DNA from: JAHEIJ01 sp040235565
GTDB lineage: Bacteria > Pseudomonadota > Gammaproteobacteria > UBA6429 > Thiohalophilaceae
Reading direction: 5' to 3'
Assembly: GCA_040235565.1 (NCBI GenBank)
Contig: JBECLA010000116.1
Location: 1 to 57,739, forward strand
DNA length: 57,739 bases
Positions 17,920 to 25,883 of the stretch are shown one piece after another. The translations under genes were made by a program, and so were the position numbers. The notes beneath the pieces are model-generated. The model made no database searches. It was not told where the DNA came from and worked only from the letters and a program-made list of their open reading frames with translations. How positions within the stretch are numbered: position 1 is the stretch's first letter; every line of letters begins with the position of its first letter.

Positions 17920-20259
17920 TTATTTGGTCAAGCTGGCAAACAGGACAGGTAATTGCTCCGGCAGCCTGTCGACATGATCGACAATGGTGTAATTATTGGC
18001 GCCAAAGATGCGTTTTACATAGTTGTCCGCATCAGGGTCCAGTGTCAGGCAATAGGTTAAAATTCCTTTGCTATAGAGTTCCTCTACGGCTTTCTTGGTA
18101 TCATGCCTTAGATGTTGTGGATCGCGCTCATCAATGTCAGCCGGTTCGCCATCAGTGACAATCAACAACAATTTGCGGTGTTCTGGTTGCTTGAGCAAAT
18201 GTCGACCTGCATGACGCATGGCGGCACCCATGCGAGTTGACAGACCACCTTGCATGCCTGCCAGCCGTGATTTGGCATCGTCATCAAAATGCTGGTTAAA
18301 GTCCTTGAAGCGATAATACTGCACGTCGTGGCGCCCATCAGAAGCAAAGCCGTGAATGGCAAAAGGATCGCCGATGCCGTTAATAGCGGTTGAGACCAGT
18401 GTGGCGGCCTCGCGGGTCAGCTCCAGTACTGTCTTATCTGAGCCGCCGATCTTTTCATTAGTAGATTCAGACAGGTCCAGTAATACAACAACTGAAAGGT
18501 CGCGATTCTTGAGTACATTACGCATTGTGATGCGCGGGTTGGGTTGTTCGCCCATGCGTATTGCGACCATGGCATCAATTGCGGCATTGATGTCAATCTC
18601 ATCGCCATCTTCCATATTACGTACACGCTGTACACCTTCAGGTGTTAACAGATCGATGATTTGTTTAATGCGGTGCGCAATAGGCTTATGTTCAGTTAAA
18701 ATCTTCTCGACGTCTTCCGAATTACCTTTAGGCTGCCGACGTTCGTAAAGCGTCACCCAGTCTGGTCGATGTAACTGAATCTGGTAGTCCCATTCCTGAT
18801 AATGAAAAGGTTCAGAGATGGGTTCTTTACCCCACATCTCATTAAAGCTCCTGGTATTTTCAAGATCATCTTCATAGGGGAACATTTCAGTTTCACATGT
18901 CCATATTTCCTGTGCATCATCCCCGGCCAGTTCACAGTCGACCTCGTTGGCCATTTCGATGACGCTCATTGTCTTGCGTACCTGGCGCTGACTTGCCGCG
19001 ATATATTCATCAAAGGTATCGAAAGTAAACTCCTCGAATTCCCAGATAAAACGGTTGTCATCACGATAAGGAATACGGATACGTTCAAGAATCCTGAGAC
19101 TGGGCACTTCTTTACGTGCAGAAAACAGGTTAAACAGTTCCATGCCCATGTGCCATGTGAAAGTATTATTATCCTGCTCAGCTTCAATTTTGTCATGAAA
19201 CTGCTCGCAGAAGGTGCTGATTTCGTGATCATCGGTTTTAACCGACGGGTCAAGCAGCATCAATGCAACACGTTCCAGTACAATCATGGTTGGATGCTCG
19301 ACATCGCCCTCGTGTTCCATATCTAGAAGAGAACGCCACAAATTTCTCAGTCCGGGAAAATCTCTTATTGCCTTGTATTCAATACGGGCATCTTCCAAAA
19401 AGCCGATGAAAAACATTTGTGCCGGGCTGAGTTGCTCCGCAGATATAGCGGACTCGGTATAACAAATATGCGCCGCCATATGTGCTGCTGTGGCACGATA
19501 CAGTTCCAAACCGGATACCTCACCAATCGCATCGACCGCATCAGGCATATGCAGGATGTGCGTATCGATATAGGGACGAAAATCGGTGTAGTCGGCACCA
19601 GTCGGCCGCAGAAAAAAGTCACGTCCCCATAAGGCGCGTAAATAGAAATTCAGTTTGCGTTGAACATCAATAAATAGTGTACCGCGACGCTCCTTTTGTA
19701 ACATGGCCTGACTATCCTGCGATTCAAGGTTGAAATAAGATGTCAGGTTATTGAAGTCGCGACGATAGGCCTCTGCACCAAAGTTGGCCCAGCGCCGTAA
19801 ACCACTCAAAGTGAGCTTGGATAACAACTCATCAATATGATTCAGCATCGGGCGGACGCCTCTTGCTGCCGTTGATGATAACTGATGAATAAGAGTCAGA
19901 TAGCCACGTAACAGCTCGGCATCACCCAGACGTCGGGCAGCAGTGGGTAGACTGTTGAATAATAAAGCAATGACTTCACCGGAAGTCATCGATGACAATT
20001 TCATCGCTGCAGTGAGGCAATCATTAATGATATCTTCACCGCATTCTTTGGCAACCAAAGGCATTTCCTGCAGATAGGAAATCACTACATCAGGTCCACG
20101 ACCAAGATTACACAGGGCTTTGGCACCGTCCAGATATTCCTGCAGGCCGGCAGGGGACATAACACGTGAGGCTTCCTGAAAAGTAGATTTCAGTACGTCA
20201 TGTACTTCCGGTGCAACGTCTTGTAACTGTTCTTCGTAGTCTTCGAGTTTGATCGACAT
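17920..20259 (-). CDS. cbbO: RuBisCO activation protein CbbO (vWA domain)
   Basis: A 779-residue protein with a C-terminal von Willebrand factor A domain. The metal-ion-dependent adhesion site is visible as VVVLLDLSESTNEK near residue 595, followed by the downstream ITDGEPADID. The large N-terminal helical region is typical of CbbO, which forms a complex with the AAA+ protein CbbQ and acts as the adaptor that removes inhibitory sugar phosphates from RuBisCO. It is last in the cbbL-cbbS-orf103-cbbQ-cbbO cluster, 61 bp after cbbQ. Assignment rests on domain layout, length and position. Confidence 0.93.
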   Translation of the reverse strand: MSIKLEDYEEQLQDVAPEVHDVLKSTFQEASRVMSPAGLQEYLDGAKALCNLGRGPDVVISYLQEMPLVAKECGEDIINDCLTAAMKLSSMTSGEVIALLFNSLPTAARRLGDAELLRGYLTLIHQLSSTAARGVRPMLNHIDELLSKLTLSGLRRWANFGAEAYRRDFNNLTSYFNLESQDSQAMLQKERRGTLFIDVQRKLNFYLRALWGRDFFLRPTGADYTDFRPYIDTHILHMPDAVDAIGEVSGLELYRATAAHMAAHICYTESAISAEQLSPAQMFFIGFLEDARIEYKAIRDFPGLRNLWRSLLDMEHEGDVEHPTMIVLERVALMLLDPSVKTDDHEISTFCEQFHDKIEAEQDNNTFTWHMGMELFNLFSARKEVPSLRILERIRIPYRDDNRFIWEFEEFTFDTFDEYIAASQRQVRKTMSVIEMANEVDCELAGDDAQEIWTCETEMFPYEDDLENTRSFNEMWGKEPISEPFHYQEWDYQIQLHRPDWVTLYERRQPKGNSEDVEKILTEHKPIAHRIKQIIDLLTPEGVQRVRNMEDGDEIDINAAIDAMVAIRMGEQPNPRITMRNVLKNRDLSVVVLLDLSESTNEKIGGSDKTVLELTREAATLVSTAINGIGDPFAIHGFASDGRHDVQYYRFKDFNQHFDDDAKSRLAGMQGGLSTRMGAAMRHAGRHLLKQPEHRKLLLIVTDGEPADIDERDPQHLRHDTKKAVEELYSKGILTYCLTLDPDADNYVKRIFGANNYTIVDHVDRLPEQLPVLFASLTK

Positions 20260-20320
20260 CTTTTTACCTAAACCTCGAATCTAAGGTTACTATCGCAGGT
20301 ATTTACAAATTTGGTAAAAA

Positions 20321-21142
20321 TTAGTTAAAGAATGTCTGTACTGCTGCATTCAGCGTATCACGCATGTCAGGATCATCAGTCAACGGTGTTACCATGGTCA
20401 TGCTGCAGGCAGCAATGGGCTCAACCCCTTTACTGATAAGTTGGCCAGCATAAACCATGAGACGAGTCGAGATGCCTTCATCCAAGCCATGTCCTTTTAG
20501 GTTGCGGGCGCGATGTGCAATTTGTACCAGTTTGTGGGCGATATCCTTATCAACACCTGATTCTCTGGCGACAATTTCTGTTTCGATTTCTTCACCAGGG
20601 TAGTCAAAGTCCATACCACCAAAACGTTGTTTAGTGGACTGCTTCAGATCCTTCATCAGACTTTGGTAACCAGGGTTATAGGAAATTACAAGCTGGAAAT
20701 CAGGATGGGCTTCGATCAGCTCACCTTTTTTATCCAGTGGTAAAGTACGCCGATGGTCTGTTAAGGGGTGAATTACAACCGTGGTATCCTGACGCGCTTC
20801 AACTACCTCATCCAGATAACATATTGCACCAATACGTGCGGCAGTCGTTAGCGGACCATCCTGCCACTTGGTTCCTTCCTTATCCAGCAAGAAACGACCT
20901 ACCAGGTCAGAGGCGGTCATATCTTCGTTACATGCAACAGTAATAAGTGGCTTTGCAAGTTTATAGGCCATGTATTCAACGAAACGAGATTTGCCGCAAC
21001 CTGTTGGTCCTTTGAGCATCACAGGCATGCGGGCATTGTAAGCAGCTTCATAAAGCGCAACTTCATCTGCAACCGGCTCATAGTAAGGTTCGGTTTTTAT
21101 TATGTACTGTTTCGGATCAACGGTTATTTCATTCTTTGACAT
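20321..21142 (-). CDS. cbbQ: RuBisCO activase motor CbbQ (MoxR-type AAA+ ATPase)
   Basis: A 273-residue AAA+ ATPase of the MoxR/NorQ/CbbQ family. The Walker A motif is GPTGCGKSR (about residues 44-52), Walker B is AICYLDEV, and sensor sequence is seen at QLVISYNPGY. A CbbQ hexamer powers the remodelling of inhibited form I RuBisCO through CbbO. The GRFLLDKEGTKWQDGPLT segment is characteristic. Its place between a RuBisCO operon and cbbO makes CbbQ more likely than NorQ. The start ATG follows orf103 by 38 bp. Confidence 0.95.
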   Translation of the reverse strand: MSKNEITVDPKQYIIKTEPYYEPVADEVALYEAAYNARMPVMLKGPTGCGKSRFVEYMAYKLAKPLITVACNEDMTASDLVGRFLLDKEGTKWQDGPLTTAARIGAICYLDEVVEARQDTTVVIHPLTDHRRTLPLDKKGELIEAHPDFQLVISYNPGYQSLMKDLKQSTKQRFGGMDFDYPGEEIETEIVARESGVDKDIAHKLVQIAHRARNLKGHGLDEGISTRLMVYAGQLISKGVEPIAACSMTMVTPLTDDPDMRDTLNAAVQTFFN

Positions 21143-21180
21143 AACACACCTTCATCTAAATTTTTGAGGTTATTCGTTAG

Positions 21181-21492
21181 CTAATCTTCGTCATCGGTCT
21201 CGATTTCGCCTGACCAACCTGCCGCACGTGCATTTTCCAGGGCTTTGGCATGTATCATTTCATGGCGCGCACGTAAATCTTCAGGTAAGTGGCTCACTAG
21301 ACAGCCATATTTGTCCCATTCGGTATTTACCTTCTGCAACAAGGAATCAATTCCCGCCAGGTTCCAGCCTTCACAGGTTTCGGTCTCCGGAATGATCCCA
21401 AATACCCACGCATCACGAATGATCTTGCCGATGGTAGTCATACCACCATTAATATCATTGTTGATGCCTACGTACTTATCGGGCTTCGCCAT
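21181..21492 (-). CDS. Unrecognised 103-residue protein inside the cbb operon (orf103)
   Basis: A soluble 103-residue protein that opens MAKPDKYVGINNDINGGMTT and ends in an acidic EIETDDED tail. It has two cysteines and three tryptophans, and no signal peptide or membrane segment. I do not recognise a named family. It lies between cbbS and cbbQ on the same strand, just after a strong terminator, so it is likely co-expressed with cbbQ and cbbO. Candidate roles are an assembly or activation accessory for RuBisCO or for the CbbQO complex; that is inference from position alone. No good Shine-Dalgarno sequence is seen before ATG 21492. Confidence 0.75.
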   Translation of the reverse strand: MAKPDKYVGINNDINGGMTTIGKIIRDAWVFGIIPETETCEGWNLAGIDSLLQKVNTEWDKYGCLVSHLPEDLRARHEMIHAKALENARAAGWSGEIETDDED

Positions 21493-21516
21493 ACACTAGC
21501 ACTCTGTAACTTTGAA

Positions 21517-21555
21517 ATAAAAAGCCCCTGTCCGTATGGTGGCGGGCAGGGGCCT
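21517..21555 (-). terminator. Strong terminator between cbbS and orf103-cbbQO
   Basis: On the minus strand the cbbS stop is followed by GGCCCCTGCCCG, an 8-nt loop, CGGACAGGGGC and TTTTTATTTC: a nearly perfect 11-bp G/C-rich stem with a T-run. It should stop most transcripts after cbbS and leave reduced read-through into the activase genes. Confidence 0.92.
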
Positions 21556-21579
21556 GTTATGTCATGCTTCCCTGCCGGC

Positions 21580-21936
21580 TTAGACAGTCTTGCCGCGGTA
21601 GATAACCATTGCAGCACCTGCGGATTGAGCAAAGTTATCAAAGCCTAACAGACGAATGTGGTTGTCTGGATGGGCTTTGTGGCAGTTCTCTACTTCAGCC
21701 AGAATGGCATCAACGTCAGTTTCACCAAACATTGGTAGTTTCCACATGTACCAGTAATGTCCACGGGCGTTTTCCGGTTCAGTGTGTTCAATACCCGGGT
21801 TCCAGCCTTTGCTGACGATGTATTCGATCTGCTTGCGGATTTGATCTGCATTCATCGAAGGCAGGTATGAGAAGGTTTCAAACTTGCGACTCGAAGTGTC
21901 GCTCAAGCTTGATTTGTAATCTTGCATTTCGCTCAT
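21580..21936 (-). CDS. cbbS: RuBisCO small subunit, form I
   Basis: A 118-residue small subunit that caps the L8S8 enzyme. It shows FETFSYLPSMNADQIRKQIEYIVSKGWNPGIEHTEP, YWYMWKLPMFGETD and the C-terminal HIRLLGFDNFAQSAG, all classic for form IA bacterial small subunits. GGAG precedes ATG 21936. It lies 135 bp after cbbL, and a heptad-repeat hairpin occupies much of that spacer. A terminator follows. Confidence 0.97.
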   Translation of the reverse strand: MSEMQDYKSSLSDTSSRKFETFSYLPSMNADQIRKQIEYIVSKGWNPGIEHTEPENARGHYWYMWKLPMFGETDVDAILAEVENCHKAHPDNHIRLLGFDNFAQSAGAAMVIYRGKTV

Positions 21937-22000
21937 TTCAGTTCTCCAAAATTTATTTCAAGACTCAAATTCAGGCGCTCATTAGCAACGCTCTGGAATC

Positions 22001-22071
22001 AAGTTGCGAGTGTCGAGTTACGAGTGGCAAGGATATTGTCCTCGCAACTCATACCTCGTAACTCGGCCCTG
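22001..22071. repeat. Heptad-repeat inverted element between cbbL and cbbS
   Basis: The left arm has four 7-bp units (22003-22030: GTTGCGA, GTGTCGA, GTTACGA, GTGGCAA). The right arm has four units (22042-22069: TCGCAAC, TCATACC, TCGTAAC, TCGGCCC). CGAGTTACGAG (22014-22024) is a perfect complement of 22055-22065, so a stable hairpin can form in the cbbLS transcript. It begins at the cbbL stop. Confidence 0.85.
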
Positions 22072-23490
22072 TTATTTATGAGAAACGTCCAGCTTGTCGA
22101 CAGTGTCGAATTCAAACTTGATTTCTTTCCAGGTTTCCATCGCCATCTTGAGTTCCGGGCTGTTTTTCGCAGCAGTAGTAAGGATATCCTTACCTTCCTT
22201 CTCAAGTTCACGGCCTTCGTTACGTGCTTCAACACAGGCTTCAACCGCAACACGGTTGGCAGCTGCACCGGCAGCATTACCCCATGGGTGACCCAGCGTA
22301 CCACCACCAAACTGCAGTACAGAGTCGTCACCGAAGATGCTAACCAGCGCAGGCATGTGCCATACGTGAATACCACCGGAAGCAACAGGCAGAACACCTG
22401 GCATTGCGCCCCAATCCTGATCGAAGAAGATGCCGCGTGAACGATCTTCTTTGATATAGCTGTCACGCATGATATCGATCCAGCCCAGCGTGGCGTCACG
22501 ATCGCCTTCCAGCTTGCCGACAACCGTGCCTGAGTGCAGGTGGTCACCACCAGACAGGCGCAGGATCTTGGTTAATACACGGAAGTGGATACCGTGGTGC
22601 GGGTTACGGTCGAGTACCGCGTGCATGGCACGGTGGATGTGTAACAGCATACCGTTGTCCTGACACCATTGAGCGAGTTGAGTGTTAGCCGCCCAACCAC
22701 CAGTGATGTAGTCGTGCATGATGATCGGTGCGCCGATTTCTTTCGCATATTCAGCACGCTTCATCATTTCATCAGAAGTCGGGGCAGTCACGTTCAGGTA
22801 GTGACCTTTACGCTCACCTGTTTCGGCTTCGGCTTTCTCGATAGCTTCCATGACGAAGTCGAAACGATGACGCCAGCGCATGAATGGCTGAGAGTTTACG
22901 TTCTCATCGTCCTTGGTGAAGTCCAGACCGCCGCGCAGTCCTTCGTAGCACGCACGACCATAGTTCTTGGCAGACAGTCCCAGTTTCGGTTTGATGGTAC
23001 AACCCAGCAGAGGACGACCGTATTTGTTCAGCAGATCACGCTCTACCTGGATACCCTGGGGTGGTCCATTACAGGTCATGACATAGGCAACCGGGAAGCG
23101 GATATCTTCCAGACGCAAGGCACGCAGTGCCTTGAAGCCGAATACGTTACCAACCAGTGAGGTCATAACGTTTACAACCGATCCTTCTTCAAACAGGTCG
23201 ATCGGGTAAGCAACGAAGGCATAGAAACAGGTGTCATCACCCGGTACGTCTTCGATTGCGTAAGCACGGCCCTTGTAGTAATCCAGGTCAGTCAGCAGGT
23301 CGGTCCAAACGGTGGTCCAGGTACCTGTGGAAGATTCAGCGGCAACCGCGGCTGCAACTTCTTCACGAGGTACGCCCGGCTGAGGTGTTACTTTGAAGCA
23401 TGCCAGGATATCAGTATCTTTCGGAGTGTATTCCGGCATCCAGTACGTTTCGCGGTATTCTTTTACACCCGCATCATATTTTTTAGCCAT
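22072..23490 (-). CDS. cbbL: RuBisCO large subunit, form IA-like
   Basis: A 472-residue catalytic subunit that carboxylates ribulose 1,5-bisphosphate. The Lys-rich active-site segment GCTIKPKLGLSAKNYGRACYE, the carbamylated-lysine motif GGLDFTKDDE and the loop 6 region SGTVVGKLEG are all present. The N-terminus YRETYWMPEYTPKDTDILACFKVTPQPG is typical of form IA. CbbQ/CbbO downstream and no carboxysome shell genes in view suggest the non-carboxysomal (IAq) type; that subtype is inferred. A good ribosome site (GGAGG) precedes ATG 23490. cbbR lies divergently upstream. Confidence 0.98.
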   Translation of the reverse strand: MAKKYDAGVKEYRETYWMPEYTPKDTDILACFKVTPQPGVPREEVAAAVAAESSTGTWTTVWTDLLTDLDYYKGRAYAIEDVPGDDTCFYAFVAYPIDLFEEGSVVNVMTSLVGNVFGFKALRALRLEDIRFPVAYVMTCNGPPQGIQVERDLLNKYGRPLLGCTIKPKLGLSAKNYGRACYEGLRGGLDFTKDDENVNSQPFMRWRHRFDFVMEAIEKAEAETGERKGHYLNVTAPTSDEMMKRAEYAKEIGAPIIMHDYITGGWAANTQLAQWCQDNGMLLHIHRAMHAVLDRNPHHGIHFRVLTKILRLSGGDHLHSGTVVGKLEGDRDATLGWIDIMRDSYIKEDRSRGIFFDQDWGAMPGVLPVASGGIHVWHMPALVSIFGDDSVLQFGGGTLGHPWGNAAGAAANRVAVEACVEARNEGRELEKEGKDILTTAAKNSPELKMAMETWKEIKFEFDTVDKLDVSHK

Positions 23491-23615
23491 GTGTGGCCTC
23501 CATTGCTTTATATAGATAAAGAATTCGGTTCAACACCCAGGGCCGCCCCCAATTTTGATTGCCAGAAGCCAATCTGTTATGAACCGGCTTGATTACCCTG
23601 CGGTGTGGAGGGAGA

Positions 23616-23643
23616 AGTATAGAGATCATGTCCATAATGTAAA
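23616..23643 (-). promoter_or_regulatory. Predicted sigma-70 promoter of cbbL
   Basis: Read on the minus strand: TTTACA (23643-23638), a 16-bp spacer and TATACT (23621-23616). The start would be near 23609, giving a leader of about 118 nt before cbbL. It lies in the cbbR-cbbL divergent spacer, as expected for a CbbR-activated promoter. Confidence 0.6.
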
Positions 23644-23693
23644 TTCAATAATAATGATTGAAAACATAAGTAAAACCTTATAGATTATTGAAT
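23643..23693. promoter_or_regulatory. Perfect 10-bp inverted repeat, likely CbbR operator
   Basis: ATTCAATAAT (23643-23652) and its exact complement ATTATTGAAT (23684-23693) flank 31 bp. The left half touches the predicted cbbL -35 box and the right half ends at the base before the cbbR ATG. LysR-type regulators bind spaced A/T-rich inverted repeats in such divergent spacers; the assignment to CbbR is inferred. Confidence 0.5.
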
Positions 23694-24608
23694 ATGAATC
23701 TGACCTTACGCCAGTTAAAAGTCTTTGAAGCGGTGGCCCGGAACCTGAGTTTTACCCAGGCGGCCCAGGAGCTGCATTTGACCCAACCGGCTGTTTCCAT
23801 GCAAATCAAGCAGTTAGAGGACAATGCCGGTTTGCCTTTATTTGAGCAGTTGGGGCGACAGACCTATCTGACCGAGGCCGGGCGGGAAATGTATCACTAC
23901 TGCAAAACCGTGTCCCAGCAACTGGAAGAGGCCAGTGACGTCATGCAGCAGCTGAAGGGCGTGCAGCGCGGTCGCCTGGACATCTCGGTCGCCAGCACGG
24001 CCAACTATTTCGGCACCCGCCTGCTGGCGGCATTTGCCAAGCGTTATCCCGATACCAGTTTCAGCCTGGATGTGACTAACCGGGAAACCCTGTTGCGTCA
24101 GCTGGAGCAGAATGAGAAAGATCTGGTGATCATGGGGAAACCCCCGGGTGGGCGGGATTTGATTGCCGAAGCCTTCATGGAAAATCCCCTGGTGGTGATC
24201 GCCCCGCCGGAACATGAACTGGCAGAGGTGAAGCGAATACCGCTCAAGCGGCTTGCCGAGGAAACTTTTGTGGTGCGGGAACCCGGCTCCGGAACCTTCA
24301 TTGCAATGGAGCGGTTTTTCAAGGAGCACGGGGTCGAATTCAGTGCCGGGATGGAAATGACCAGCAATCAGGCGATCAAGCACGCGGTGGAGGCCGGTCT
24401 GGGGCTGGGGATTGTCTCGATTCACACCCTGGAACTGGAGCTGGAGGCAGGTCGACTGATTACTCTGGATGTGGAGGGCTTCCCCATCCTGCGTCACTGG
24501 TATGTGGTCCACCGCAAGGGCAAGCGGCTTTCGCCGGTGGCGGAAGCTTTCAAGGAGTTCGTACTGAGTGAAGCACCATCCTTGATTTCGACCTCCGGCT
24601 ATGGATAA
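23694..24608 (+). CDS. cbbR: LysR-type regulator CbbR
   Basis: A 304-residue LysR-type activator. The N-terminal winged helix-turn-helix (LTLRQLKVFEAVARNLSFTQAAQELHLTQPAVSMQIKQLE, residues about 3-45) is followed by a periplasmic-binding-protein-like effector domain. Divergent orientation next to cbbL is the standard arrangement, and CbbR proteins sense Calvin-cycle metabolites. I prefer ATG 23694; a TTG two codons earlier is also in frame. No strong ribosome site is visible, and the start abuts a perfect inverted repeat that could mediate autoregulation. Confidence 0.93.
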   Translation: MNLTLRQLKVFEAVARNLSFTQAAQELHLTQPAVSMQIKQLEDNAGLPLFEQLGRQTYLTEAGREMYHYCKTVSQQLEEASDVMQQLKGVQRGRLDISVASTANYFGTRLLAAFAKRYPDTSFSLDVTNRETLLRQLEQNEKDLVIMGKPPGGRDLIAEAFMENPLVVIAPPEHELAEVKRIPLKRLAEETFVVREPGSGTFIAMERFFKEHGVEFSAGMEMTSNQAIKHAVEAGLGLGIVSIHTLELELEAGRLITLDVEGFPILRHWYVVHRKGKRLSPVAEAFKEFVLSEAPSLISTSGYG

Positions 24609-24675
24609 TTCCCACAAATTCATAAAGCTTGAAAATCCTGGTCTGAAACCAGGTAGCCAGTCATTGGGAGGAAGA

Positions 24676-25239
24676 ATGAAAACATACGTTTACGCCTGCA
24701 TTTTCGCATTCGGACTGAGCTCAGTCGCAATTGCGGACGAACTGGAAACCCGCAGCAAGCAAAGCCGCATCGTGGTAAGTGATTTCATGCTCCTGCTGAA
24801 AACTGAGTTGAAAGCGGCCATGAAGGACGGTGGCCCGACCAATGCGATCCAGGTCTGCAAGAACAAGGCCCCGCAGATCGCGGCGGATGTCTCCGCAAAG
24901 AACGGCTGGCGCGTTGCCCGGACCTCCTTGAAACTGCGCAATCCGCACAATGAGCCGGATGCCTGGGAATTACAGGTCCTGCAGGAGTTTGAAAAACGCA
25001 AAGCGGCTGGTGAAGAAATCAAAACTCTGGAATATGCGGAAATCGTTACGACTGATGGCAAGCAACAATTTCGTTATATGAAAGCCATTCCCACCGGTGA
25101 AGTCTGCCTGAAATGTCACGGGAGTAATATCGACCCGGATGTGGCGGCTACACTCGATAATCTTTATCCAAAAGACCAGGCACGAGGATTCAAGCAGGGC
25201 GATATTCGAGGCGCCTTTACGGTGACTCAACCGATGTGA
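24676..25239 (+). CDS. DUF3365 (Tll0287-like) secreted c-type haem protein
   Basis: A 187-residue protein with a signal peptide (MKTYVYACIFAFGLSSVAIADE) and one c-type haem site, CLKCH, in TGEVCLKCHGSNIDPDV. The flanking DELETRSKQSRIVVSDF and GDIRGAFTVTQPM mark the DUF3365 fold, related to PAS-like haem sensor domains. ATG 24676 is supported by GGGAGGAAG just upstream; an in-frame start inside the cbbR 3' end (24601) would mask the signal peptide. It probably sits in the periplasm. It follows cbbR by 67 bp and is closed by a terminator, so it may be co-transcribed with cbbR. Redox sensing or electron transfer is inferred. Confidence 0.85.
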   Translation: MKTYVYACIFAFGLSSVAIADELETRSKQSRIVVSDFMLLLKTELKAAMKDGGPTNAIQVCKNKAPQIAADVSAKNGWRVARTSLKLRNPHNEPDAWELQVLQEFEKRKAAGEEIKTLEYAEIVTTDGKQQFRYMKAIPTGEVCLKCHGSNIDPDVAATLDNLYPKDQARGFKQGDIRGAFTVTQPM

Positions 25240-25273
25240 TCACAGTACCTGCCAAACGATGGTTAGCAATGTG

Positions 25274-25303
25274 AAAAACCGGGATTTGACTCCCGGTTTT
25301 TTT
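25274..25303 (+). terminator. Rho-independent terminator after the DUF3365 gene
   Basis: AAAAACCGGGA, loop TTTGAC, then TCCCGGTTTTTTTAT: a 9-bp stem with a seven-base T-run, 35 bp past the stop. Confidence 0.92.
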
Positions 25304-25388
25304 ATTGATGCCGGGAACCAGCTGGCCGATAATGGTGTCCTTAATTCCAGGAATTACAGCTGGCGAGTGGCGGAAGTAGAACCGAGTT

Positions 25389-25778
25389 ATGTTACGAGCA
25401 AGGCAAAATGATCGATTGCGCAAAGGGCTCGTCGGCTTCCTGTTATTTGTCATGATCATTCCTGCCGCAGGCCTTTATGCCATGCCAGACAAAAAAGTGG
25501 CCAGCGAGGAAATCTCACCCTGTCATCAATTGCAAGGGGATGATCAAATTCCAACCCAAAAACGTGCCGGTCACAATTGTTGTGATATGCTGCATCAGTG
25601 TTCTGGTGATTGCGACCATGATTGCACGGATTGTTATTCAACCACTCACTCACCTTGCCTGATGACATTTTCAGGCGAACTTCTCCCGAGCGAAAAATTG
25701 TTCATATCTCCTGTCACTTTATATCACAAGGGATTGAGCCCTACACGATTGTTACGACCTCCCTGTTATCTCAGCTGA
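25389..25778 (+). CDS. Small exported Cys/His-rich protein, likely metal binding
   Basis: A 129-residue protein with an N-terminal hydrophobic segment (GLVGFLLFVMIIPAAGLYA, residues about 14-32). A cysteine/histidine cluster follows (CHQLQG, HNCCDMLHQC, CDHDCTDC, HSPC; residues about 45-90), and the C-terminus is LSPTRLLRPPCYLS. The layout resembles the small DUF2946/CopL-like proteins found beside copper efflux operons, but I cannot confirm the family. Its position 105 bp upstream of a CusCBA-type operon supports a role in copper or silver binding in the periplasm. No strong ribosome site precedes the ATG. Confidence 0.6.
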   Translation: MLRARQNDRLRKGLVGFLLFVMIIPAAGLYAMPDKKVASEEISPCHQLQGDDQIPTQKRAGHNCCDMLHQCSGDCDHDCTDCYSTTHSPCLMTFSGELLPSEKLFISPVTLYHKGLSPTRLLRPPCYLS

Positions 25779-25883
25779 CATTTATTCCAGACAATTTTAA
25801 TGCCTGTTTGGTGGCCCATGCCATGATGCAGAATGAGGGTACTATAAATAGGTATATGAGGTACATGCGTAGAGGAGTGCACG

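Noticed and set aside
23838..24623. 261-codon antisense frame opposite cbbR
   Set aside because: Complement of a conserved LysR gene; composition is His/Gln-rich without motifs.
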